A DNA stretch of 64,000 nt, from NCBI GenBank assembly GCA_021850485.1, contig JAJZLY010000029.1, positions 16,364 to 80,363 on the forward strand, written 5' to 3'. The position numbers and the translations under genes were made by a program. The notes under the pieces were generated by a model. That model was not told the origin of the DNA and searched no databases. It saw only the letters and a program-made list of their open reading frames with translations. This document shows positions 9,518 to 16,974 of this stretch, piece after piece; position 1 is the first letter of the stretch, and each line of letters begins with the position of its first letter. The DNA comes from Bacillota bacterium. Lineage in GTDB: Bacteria; Bacillota; Sulfobacillia; JAJZYS01; JAJZLH01.

Positions 9518-9696
9518 GGTCGCCTAACCTCCCTTCGAATGGCGGCGACCAGGCCCGGGGGCAGATCTCTTGATCCGTGCACGGGCACGGGGATCGGCCG
9601 CCTCCCTGGCTTGACCATGATGTGGTGGGAACCCTCGATCCTGTCCAGGAGCCAACCTTGGCTCTCCAGTTCCCTGATCAAGCCCTTCCCCGTCAT
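9514..9696 (-). CDS. HicA-like mRNA interferase toxin
   Basis: MTGKGLIRELESQGWLLDRIEGSHHIMVKPGRRPIPVPVHGSRDLPPGLVAAIRREV: GSHH and PVP.H...L..G motifs. Confidence 0.82.
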   Translation of the reverse strand: MTGKGLIRELESQGWLLDRIEGSHHIMVKPGRRPIPVPVHGSRDLPPGLVAAIRREVRRP

Positions 9697-9706
9697 GCCA
9701 GCAGTA

Positions 9707-9724
9707 TACAACTCTTGGGTTGTA
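9707..9724. promoter_or_regulatory. Inverted repeat upstream of hicA, candidate autoregulatory operator
   Basis: TACAAC-tcttgg-GTTGTA, overlapping a minus-strand TATACT -10-like element. Confidence 0.5.
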
Positions 9725-9780
9725 ATGGCGACGAGTCGGACGGGCTTCAGAAATGGGGCCAAAAATGGGGCCGTAGGTCT

Positions 9781-9902
9781 TGCATCTTGGTGTAACTCGA
9801 TGGAACCTACTGCACATCAGGCCACTGCGACGAGAGCAGGAAAACCGCTCCAGAGGCAGAATCACAGCATACTACTGCATCTAAATGTAACTCGAGGTAA
9901 CT
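9781..9902. repeat. Pair of imperfect 26-bp direct repeats (9781-9806 and 9877-9902), integrase arm-site candidates
   Basis: TGCATCttggTGTAACTCGAtGgAAC versus TGCATCtaaaTGTAACTCGAgGtAAC (21/26 identical), ending 25 bp before the distal tRNA-Thr repeat. Confidence 0.7.
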
Positions 9903-9926
9903 AGCCGTTTCGGCCTGAAGACCTAA

Positions 9927-9972
9927 ATGGTAAGCAGGAGGTCCCCGGTTCGATCCCGGGCGTCAGCTCCAG
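9927..9972 (+). repeat. 46-bp direct repeat, copy 2 (partial tRNA-Thr 3' duplication; attR candidate)
   Basis: Identical to 8164-8209; the 5' half of the tRNA is absent, so this is not a functional tRNA gene. Confidence 0.95.
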
Positions 9973-10366
9973 AACTAGACCCACTGCCCGCAAGGCTAGC
10001 GGGTTTCACATTTCCGGGCTCCGGCCCCGAGTGGGGCAGTTGGTGCAAGAGCTGGTGCACGGCCTCTCGAATCGAGGCGTGGCCAGTCTGGACGGGCTGT
10101 CTCGAGTTTGAGCGGAGTTTTCGCGAGAGCCGCACGGCACATGGGTTCGCGGGCGCGAGAAAATTCGTTGGCACGACAAACCTGCTTCCTGCCCGCTGCC
10201 GGCCGGCCCAATGTTTCAGCATGACGGACTCAACTTGATGGCTATTCTCTCTGTAACCTGCTTCTGGACCGTGTTTGAGGGGCAGGGTGAGCCCGCCAGG
10301 TAGATGAAAGAGCGGGTGGACGGTGGTACACTACCAGCGGGGCGATCGTAAGCGCCGTGCTGGGCC

Positions 10367-10753
10367 GTGAGTAAACCAGCGGAGCGCCAGATTCCGAACC
10401 CGGAGGACGAGGATCCGACTCCCTCCGGCCCTGCTAAATGTCCTCAGCGATCCCTTTGCATGCAGCTGTCAGACTCGCGGGGGTGCAAGTCGTGCCACCC
10501 ACCGTCCTCAATAGAACAGGGCTTTCGCTTTCGGTTCTACTCCAGCGACATGGGCGAACCCCCGTACATCCACGCTGTCCACCATTCGGGACCCGCGAAG
10601 ATTTGGCTTGTGCCGGTCTCGATCGCCCGTTCCAGCGGGCTCAGTCGGGCACAGGAGCGGCAGGCGGTCAACATCGTCAGCCGACACCACCAGGAATTGA
10701 TGGAGGCATGGCAGAGGTTCGCAGAGAGAGGAGGCCCGGACCTTGATCGTTGA
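10367..10753 (+). CDS. DUF4160-like protein
   Basis: FRFRFYSSDMGEPPYIHAVHHSGPAKIWL...LSRAQERQAVNIVSRHHQELMEAWQRF resembles the DUF4160 pattern; start uncertain. Confidence 0.65.
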   Translation: MSKPAERQIPNPEDEDPTPSGPAKCPQRSLCMQLSDSRGCKSCHPPSSIEQGFRFRFYSSDMGEPPYIHAVHHSGPAKIWLVPVSIARSSGLSRAQERQAVNIVSRHHQELMEAWQRFAERGGPDLDR

Positions 10754-11057
10754 CATGGACCCGACCATCATTGCCGTGTCCGTAGCGGACGGCAGCATCC
10801 GGGTGTCCCTTCGGGATGGACGCCAGGTGAGCGCTCCGGTGCGCTGGTTCCCGCGGCTCGAGGCCGCCACGCCGACACAGCGGGAGCAGGTTGAGATCGA
10901 CCCTGCCGGCACGGCTCTGCACTGGCCAGAACTGGACGAGGATATCGACGTGAGCGCCTTCTTGGCCAAGGAGCACATCGCCACCTCGCCGATCGCCTCG
11001 CTACTCGTCTCTGACGACGGCTCACTGGCGGAGACCGCTCGGCGGGGCAGACCCTAA
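10743..11057 (+). CDS. DUF2442-like protein
   Basis: VADGSIRVSLRDGRQVSAPVRWFPRLEAATPTQREQVEIDPAGTALHWPELDEDIDVSAFL: DUF2442 pattern; overlaps the DUF4160-like gene. Confidence 0.75.
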   Translation: MIVDMDPTIIAVSVADGSIRVSLRDGRQVSAPVRWFPRLEAATPTQREQVEIDPAGTALHWPELDEDIDVSAFLAKEHIATSPIASLLVSDDGSLAETARRGRP

Positions 11058-11157
11058 GGCCAAGAGCCACGTCTCAGGGTGGGGACCGAGATCATCAGGG
11101 TGAGCCGTGTTACGGGCGAGCAGGCCGGGCGTTCGCCCACAACGAAGAACGCGGCTC

Positions 11158-11331
11158 ATGTCCAACGTGGTGCCCCGCCCCCGCAAGGGCGACCGACCAG
11201 ACCGGCCCACCAGGTGGTCGCTCACCTGGCGGGCAACCCGCCCGGACGGGACCTCCCAACGTCTCTACGAAACGTTCTCCGGCACCATGATGGCGGGCGC
11301 CAAGGGACGGGAACATAGACGAGGGTCGTCG
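11158..11331 (+). pseudogene. Possible truncated tyrosine integrase, N-terminal fragment
   Basis: MSNVVPRPRKGDRPDRPTRWSLTWRATRPDGTSQRLYETFSGT resembles integrase N-terminal regions; no catalytic domain follows. Confidence 0.3.
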
Positions 11332-11714
11332 CGATCGATGACTGTCGTACCCAGCCCCAAGTTTGTCCCGGTGTTGACACAGCGTGCCTATGAACGGATG
11401 TTGATCATCCGTTCCGTCCAGGTGCTGCCCCGTTCAGGGTCTCGTACAATTGCACTGGCGTCGAGTTGGAGATCGGCTGGGTGACCACGGCCCACGCAGT
11501 TTGAACAGACGGTGCAGCGACTGGTAAACGTCAAGTAAAAGTGGGCCAATGGGTATGGGCCTGTTGACCCGGTCTGTGGAACCGATAGGTATGGGCCCAT
11601 ACCAATAGACGCCCTGGCGTGCTCCGTCATCATGGCAGGCCCGCTGCCGCCGCCTGGGTCATGTCTCGCCAAGGGGTGTAAAAGCGATTCACTCGGGTTC
11701 GAGCGTTATGTAGT

Positions 11715-11999
11715 CTAAGCGCTGATCGCCAGCGGTTCCGGTTCAAGTGGCGAGATGGCTGGCACGGACCCGTGGGGACCCAGCAGCAGGGCCATCGACT
11801 CCTGACTGAAGTAGAGGCGGTCTGCCGCCGACCACTCGTCGTTCTGCTCCATCAGCACGGCGGCGCCCAGTCGGGTCAGGGCGCTGCGGTCGGGGAAGAT
11901 GCCCACCACCGAGAAGCGGCGGGCCAACTCCCGGTTCAGCCGCTCCAGGCCGTTGGTGGACCGGATCCGCCGCCAGTGTGCAACCGGGAAGATAGGGTG
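11715..11999 (-). pseudogene. IS256-family transposase, C-terminal relic
   Basis: HWRRIRSTNGLERLNRELARRFSVVGIFPDRSALTRLGAAVLMEQNDEWSAADRLYFSQESMALL; frame closed upstream by a stop at about 12000. Confidence 0.8.
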
Positions 12000-12007
12000 C
12001 TAACGAC

Positions 12008-13510
12008 TCAGCGTTGGTGGCTCGCCACAGCGTTCGCAACCGGCGATGGTAGCGGCCGGCCGAGCCCGGATCCAATCTCACGCCCCAGTTCGGCGTCGAC
12101 ATTGGTCCAATAGGCGACCACTTGATCTTGAACCGGGCTTGAAACCTGATCGCTGGCGTGGCCCACCACGTTGGACACTAGGTGAGCGCGGTCGGCTGCG
12201 CTCAAGACATCACGCACCAAGGTCCCGGCTTGGCCGAAGTCGTCGTCCTCCCGGTGCAGGTCGTAGGCGTAGCGGCCGATCTCCTGGCCCTCTACGGACC
12301 ATCCTAGATCCACACCAGCGGCCCCATCAGCCACTGGTCCGCCATACGAATTGGGGGCGTACACGGGCTGGGCGTCGGCATGGTGATAGGTCATGGCGCC
12401 CTCCTTATTGTAGGAGTGCACGGGAACCTTGGGGGCGTTGATCGGCAGCTGCTCATAGTTGGGGCCGATCCGGTGCAGGTGCGTGTCGTGGTAGGAGAAG
12501 ATGCGGGCCATCAGGACGCGATCTGGACTGAGTCCGGTGCCTGGCACCAGGTTGGCCGGCGAGAAGCCGGCCTGTTCCACCTCGGCGAAGAAATTCGCCG
12601 GATTGCGATCCAACACCAGGCGGCCGACCGGGATCAGTGGGTAATCCTGGTGCGGCCAGACCTTGGTCAGATCGAACGGATTGAAGCGATAGTCCGCGGC
12701 CTCAGCAAAGGGCATCACCTGCATCTCAAGTCGCCACTCTGGCGCTTCACGGCGGGCGATCGCCTCACTCAGGTCCCGGCGGTGGAAGTCCGGATCCTCG
12801 CCTGCCATGGCCATAGCCTCGCTGGCCGTGAAATTCTCGATCCCTTGTGCCGTCTTGAAGTGATACTTGACCCAGTAGCGCTCGCCACCGTCGTTGACGC
12901 AGGAGAAGGTGTGCGATCCGAAGCCATTCATGTGCCGCCAGCTGCGCGGGGTGCCGCGGTCGGACATCAAGATCGTCACCTGATGCGCCGACTCTGGAGA
13001 CAGGGTCCAGTAATCCCACTGCATGTCGTTGGAGCGCAGTCCGGTGTCCGGGAGGCGCTTTTGCGAGTGGATGAAGTCCTGGAACTTGGAGGGGTCCCGC
13101 ATGAAGAAGACCGGCGTATTGTTGCCGACCAGGTCGAAATTACCCTGATCTGTGTAGAACTTCAGTGCGAAGCCGCGGGGGTCTCGCAGGGTATCCGGGT
13201 AGCCTTGCTCGCCGGCCACGGCGGAAAAGCGGGCGAAAACCGGCGTCCGTTTGCCGACTTTGGCCAGGAAGCTGGCCTTGGTGAACCACCTGACGTCGTC
13301 TGTCACCTCAAAGAAGCCGTGGGCACCCGAGCCCTTGGCGTGCACCACTCGTTCTGGCACGCGTTCCCGGTTGAAGTGCTGCATTTTTTGGACCAGGTAA
13401 TGGTCGTGCAAGACGATCGGGCCTGTGGGACCGACGGTCAGAGAATACTCGTCGCTGGGTGCGAGGATGCCAGAGTCGGTGGTTGTCGACGGTACTGTGA
13501 GCTTCTTCAC
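12008..13510 (-). CDS. Monofunctional heme catalase
   Basis: GFALKFYTDQGNFDLVGNNTPVFFMRDPSKFQDFIHSQKR, YWTLSPESAHQVTILMSDRGTP, RIFSYHDTHLHRIGPNYEQLPIN; GTG start at 13510. Confidence 0.93.
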   Translation of the reverse strand: MKKLTVPSTTTDSGILAPSDEYSLTVGPTGPIVLHDHYLVQKMQHFNRERVPERVVHAKGSGAHGFFEVTDDVRWFTKASFLAKVGKRTPVFARFSAVAGEQGYPDTLRDPRGFALKFYTDQGNFDLVGNNTPVFFMRDPSKFQDFIHSQKRLPDTGLRSNDMQWDYWTLSPESAHQVTILMSDRGTPRSWRHMNGFGSHTFSCVNDGGERYWVKYHFKTAQGIENFTASEAMAMAGEDPDFHRRDLSEAIARREAPEWRLEMQVMPFAEAADYRFNPFDLTKVWPHQDYPLIPVGRLVLDRNPANFFAEVEQAGFSPANLVPGTGLSPDRVLMARIFSYHDTHLHRIGPNYEQLPINAPKVPVHSYNKEGAMTYHHADAQPVYAPNSYGGPVADGAAGVDLGWSVEGQEIGRYAYDLHREDDDFGQAGTLVRDVLSAADRAHLVSNVVGHASDQVSSPVQDQVVAYWTNVDAELGREIGSGLGRPLPSPVANAVASHQR

Positions 13511-13565
13511 GGTACACCTGTCCTTCGCTTGCACACCCCATCCGACAGCACAAACGAGCTGAGAG

Positions 13566-13579
13566 ATTATGCCAATAAT
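13566..13579. promoter_or_regulatory. AT-rich inverted repeat upstream of catalase
   Basis: ATTAT-gcca-ATAAT about 56 bp upstream of the catalase start. Confidence 0.3.
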
Positions 13580-13651
13580 ACTCTTTAGTGCCTGGGAAAT
13601 AAACGCCGACGGCCGTAACCCGAAGCGCACCGCGCCGCCGTGTACGCCTCG

Positions 13652-14401
13652 TTACTGACGTCCGTACCGATCGGCCAGACGAACCACGTCATCGGCCTGT
13701 GGACTGGACACCTCGACCACGCGCAGATCATCGTCGGCACTAATGCGGTGAACGGTCCCTGGCTCCACGGTGACCGAGTAGCCGGGGCCGACGAGCACCT
13801 CGTTATCGCCGATCTGAAACCGACCCCGACCCGAAACCACCCACAGAGTCTCCAGCTTCTGGCGGTGGTACTGCAGTGAGAGGGCATGACCAGCCCGCAC
13901 CTCAATCAGCTTGCCCAGGTAACGATCGGTTTCGGCCCACCAAATCTCACGGCCCCAAGGCTTCTCGACGATCCGAAACGGGGCGGCTGTGCTCTCCGCA
14001 AGGGCGCCGTCAGCGACCATGCCGTCACCAGGGGACGGCCCGTCCCACTCCCGCACACTGATGCCGCTGGCCAATACGCCAAGGGCCATGCGGTCGGAGA
14101 TCCCTACGACGTGCGTGGTGTCCAGACTCGGGCACGCTGAGCGCACCCGCTCCACCACACTGGCACTGCAAACCACATATAAAGACGGCAGGGGGACGGT
14201 GGCGATCAGCCAGGCCATGACGGCGGAAAAGTGGCTTTGGCCGGCGACCAGTGGCTGCAAGGCATCCTCACCAGCGACCTGTACCAAAAAGCCCAGTGCG
14301 GCCACCTCTTTTGCTCGATTGCTGCCATTGGGGCCACGTGCGGGCCGGCTCTCTCCAGGTGTCTTAACGGAGATCCCGAACAACACCCAAACCGCACGCA
14401 C
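13652..14401 (-). CDS. Cupin protein, mannose-6-phosphate isomerase C-terminal-like, with unassigned N-terminal region
   Basis: VEKPWGREIWWAETDRYLGKLIEVRAGHALSLQYHRQKLETLWVVSGRGRFQIGD is a clear cupin; N-terminal start uncertain (internal ATG near 14218). Confidence 0.7.
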   Translation of the reverse strand: MRAVWVLFGISVKTPGESRPARGPNGSNRAKEVAALGFLVQVAGEDALQPLVAGQSHFSAVMAWLIATVPLPSLYVVCSASVVERVRSACPSLDTTHVVGISDRMALGVLASGISVREWDGPSPGDGMVADGALAESTAAPFRIVEKPWGREIWWAETDRYLGKLIEVRAGHALSLQYHRQKLETLWVVSGRGRFQIGDNEVLVGPGYSVTVEPGTVHRISADDDLRVVEVSSPQADDVVRLADRYGRQ

Positions 14402-14528
14402 ACCACATCAGTCTGCGGTTCCTTCGGTCGCAGGGAAAGGGGGCACTTCACCGGAACCATCCGCCGCGCGTCCGGCTCCATCGGCATCATTGGTGAGCTG
14501 TGATCATTCTTGAGAGGACTGAGTTCGC

Positions 14529-15875
14529 GTGTCCATTTGGACGGCTGAGACCCACTCCATCGAGCCAATCCCGGAATCGGAGCGGCACGGCAAACCCCGC
14601 GATCTGTTCACGCTGTGGTTCAGTGCCAACATGCAGATCACCACCATCGCCCTAGGGGCGGTCTTTTACTTCATCGGGCTGTCCTTACCGTGGGCGATCT
14701 TGGCCATTGTGATCGGGAATCTGATCGGTGCCATCTTCATGGCCTACCACAGTGCCCAGGGGCCGGTGATCGGGGTGCCTCAGATGATCCAGTCCCGAGC
14801 CCAGTTCGGCTTTTACGGTGCCCTGTTGCCCCTTGTGCTGGTGGTGGTCATGTACCTGGGCTTTTTCGCCCTCAGTTCAGCGCTGGGCGGTCAAGCCTTG
14901 GCCGGGCTCACCTCGATGCCGGTCACCCCGGCGATTATCATCCTGGGCGTGATTACCGCCCTGATGGCGGTGTTTGGCTACGACCTGATCCACGCCTATC
15001 AGCGCTACGTCTCGCTGGTGTTCCTGGTTGCCTTCGTCATCTTCTCGGTCGTGGTTGCGACCTCGGGTCTGATCCCGCACGCGGCCTGGTCCTGGTCCGG
15101 CTTCAATGGCGGCACCTTCTTGCTCGGCGTGATGCTGGCAGTGACCTGGCAGATCACCTATGCGCCCTACGTCTCGGACTATTCTCGGTACCTGAAGAAA
15201 GACGTCGGGGTCGGTCCCACCTTTCAAAACAGCTACTGGGGCACAGTGATCGCCTCAGTCTGGATGATGATCCTGGGCGCCGCACTGACCGAGATCAGTC
15301 AGAAGCTCTCCACCGTCGGTGTGATCAGTCAGTTGGCCGGTGGCCTGGCCGGCGTCATGCTGCTCATCATTCTGCTCGGCATCATCGCCGCCAACGTGCT
15401 TAACGTCTACGGCGGCATGCTCACCGCCGACACCATCTGGGGCACCTTTAGCAAAGGCGTGGGCTCTGCCACCCGGCGCTTGGTGATGATCGCCCTCGTC
15501 GCCATCGTGGGCATGATCTTAGGTGTGATCGCCGAGGGTAACTTCGACGCCAACCTAACCAACTTCATCGTCTTCCTCACCTACTTTGTGATTCCGTGGA
15601 CGGCCATCAACCTGACCGACTTCTACCTGGTCCGCCACGGTCAGTACGACCCGCAGGCCTTCTTCCGGCCAGCCGGGTACGGCGGCGCCAACGGCATGGC
15701 GCTGGCCGCCTATGTGATCGGCATCTTGATCGAGATCCCGTTCATCAACTCTGTCTTGTACGAGGGCCCGATCGCCAAGGCCCTGGGCGGCGCTGATATC
15801 TCTTGGGTGTTCGGCCTGGCCGTAGCGGGCGGTGTCTACCTGATCTTCTCAAAGAGCACTCGGCAAGCGATCTAG
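14529..15875 (+). CDS. NCS1 family purine/cytosine permease-like transporter
   Basis: Polytopic membrane protein; FTLWFSANMQITTIALGAVFYFIGLSLPWAI, WTAINLTDFYLVRHGQYD. Confidence 0.85.
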   Translation: MSIWTAETHSIEPIPESERHGKPRDLFTLWFSANMQITTIALGAVFYFIGLSLPWAILAIVIGNLIGAIFMAYHSAQGPVIGVPQMIQSRAQFGFYGALLPLVLVVVMYLGFFALSSALGGQALAGLTSMPVTPAIIILGVITALMAVFGYDLIHAYQRYVSLVFLVAFVIFSVVVATSGLIPHAAWSWSGFNGGTFLLGVMLAVTWQITYAPYVSDYSRYLKKDVGVGPTFQNSYWGTVIASVWMMILGAALTEISQKLSTVGVISQLAGGLAGVMLLIILLGIIAANVLNVYGGMLTADTIWGTFSKGVGSATRRLVMIALVAIVGMILGVIAEGNFDANLTNFIVFLTYFVIPWTAINLTDFYLVRHGQYDPQAFFRPAGYGGANGMALAAYVIGILIEIPFINSVLYEGPIAKALGGADISWVFGLAVAGGVYLIFSKSTRQAI

Positions 15876-15894
15876 CAGAGCACACGGCACGCGG

Positions 15895-15919
15895 GGCCCG
15901 GACGATTTTCGTCCGGGCC
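15895..15919. terminator. Hairpin between convergent permease and ROK genes
   Basis: GGCCCGGACG-atttt-CGTCCGGGCC, 10-bp perfect stem. Confidence 0.6.
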
Positions 15920-15943
15920 TGGGCTTCGTTCAGTTGCCCTGAA

Positions 15944-16855
15944 TCAGAAGTGGCCTAAGACTGCTTGATGGGCGGCCCAGGCCGCACCGATCAGCGGCGC
16001 CGGGCCGCCTAGCTCCGCGGCCACGATCGGTAGCGGCAAGTTGGCGGCCCAAGCCCTTCTCTTTAGTTCGCGCTCCATCGCTGGCTGCAGCAGGTCGAGA
16101 CTTTGCGCCAGTGAACCACCGACGACCACCAGTTGCGGGTTTGCGACTTGGGCCCAGGCGGCGAGGGCAACACCCAGGGCCTCTCCAGCCCGCCGGAACA
16201 CGGTGGTCGCCAGTTGATCTCCCTGGCGGGCACGCCCCGCCACCTGACCGGCGTCCAAGGTCTGGCCACTGGCCGCCAGATAATGTTTGGCAATGGCCGG
16301 CCCAGACGCGATGGCCTCCACGCATCCACGTCGGCCACACCCGCACAGCGGGCCGGATCGAGAAACGGTCAGGTGGCCGATTTCGCTGGCCGCGCCGTTG
16401 GCGCCGAGCAGCGGTTGCCCCTCCAGGATCAGCCCGCCGCCGACGCCGGTACCAAGCGTCAGGTAGGCAAAACTGGACCGGCCGCTGCCGGCACCGAAGG
16501 CGTATTCGCCCAGCCCGCCCATCAGGGCGTCGCGCTGGGCGACCACCGGCAAGCCCAAGCCGAGCCAGCTCGAGAAGTCGTCGATCGTGGCGCCAGCCCA
16601 GCCTGGGGGCATGTTGGGCGCATGGGTCAGGGTATTGGCCAAAACCGGCCCTGGCACCGAAAGGCCGATCGCTTGCGGAGTCACGTCAAAGCGCCGGGCC
16701 ATTTCTGCCAACAGCGGCCCAATTAGGCGCAGTTGCGTCTCAGCGCTCGCGCCGGCGGTGGATCGAGCATCGTGCGAGAGCAGGCGGGGACCGTCGACGA
16801 TGGCGAAGGCGATCTTGGTGCCGCCGACGTCGATGGCATATTCCAAGGCGGGCAC
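15944..16855 (-). CDS. ROK family sugar kinase
   Basis: IDVGGTKIAFAIVDG; ROK signature TLGTGVGGGLILEGQPLLGANGAASEIGHLTVSRSGPLCGCGRRGCVEAIASG; GTG at 16855. Confidence 0.9.
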   Translation of the reverse strand: MPALEYAIDVGGTKIAFAIVDGPRLLSHDARSTAGASAETQLRLIGPLLAEMARRFDVTPQAIGLSVPGPVLANTLTHAPNMPPGWAGATIDDFSSWLGLGLPVVAQRDALMGGLGEYAFGAGSGRSSFAYLTLGTGVGGGLILEGQPLLGANGAASEIGHLTVSRSGPLCGCGRRGCVEAIASGPAIAKHYLAASGQTLDAGQVAGRARQGDQLATTVFRRAGEALGVALAAWAQVANPQLVVVGGSLAQSLDLLQPAMERELKRRAWAANLPLPIVAAELGGPAPLIGAAWAAHQAVLGHF

Positions 16856-16974
16856 CCCCCATGGCCGTGTGGCTGTGCGTAAGCCTTGGCCGAGCCCGGT
16901 CAGATCCCTGCCAGGCAAGAGCGCACAGATCGATGGCGAAGTGCACCCGGTGCACACAGTGATGAGGTGTTGTC

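Noticed and set aside
9923-9972. Second tRNA-Thr gene
   Set aside because: Only the anticodon-loop to 3' end portion is present; the D arm and acceptor 5' strand are missing, so it is an att-type duplication
12380-13588. 402-aa plus-strand ORF opposite catalase
   Set aside because: Catalase on the minus strand has full family motifs; the opposite frame has none
13989-14513. 174-aa plus-strand ORF opposite the cupin gene
   Set aside because: No motifs; the opposite strand encodes a clear cupin domain
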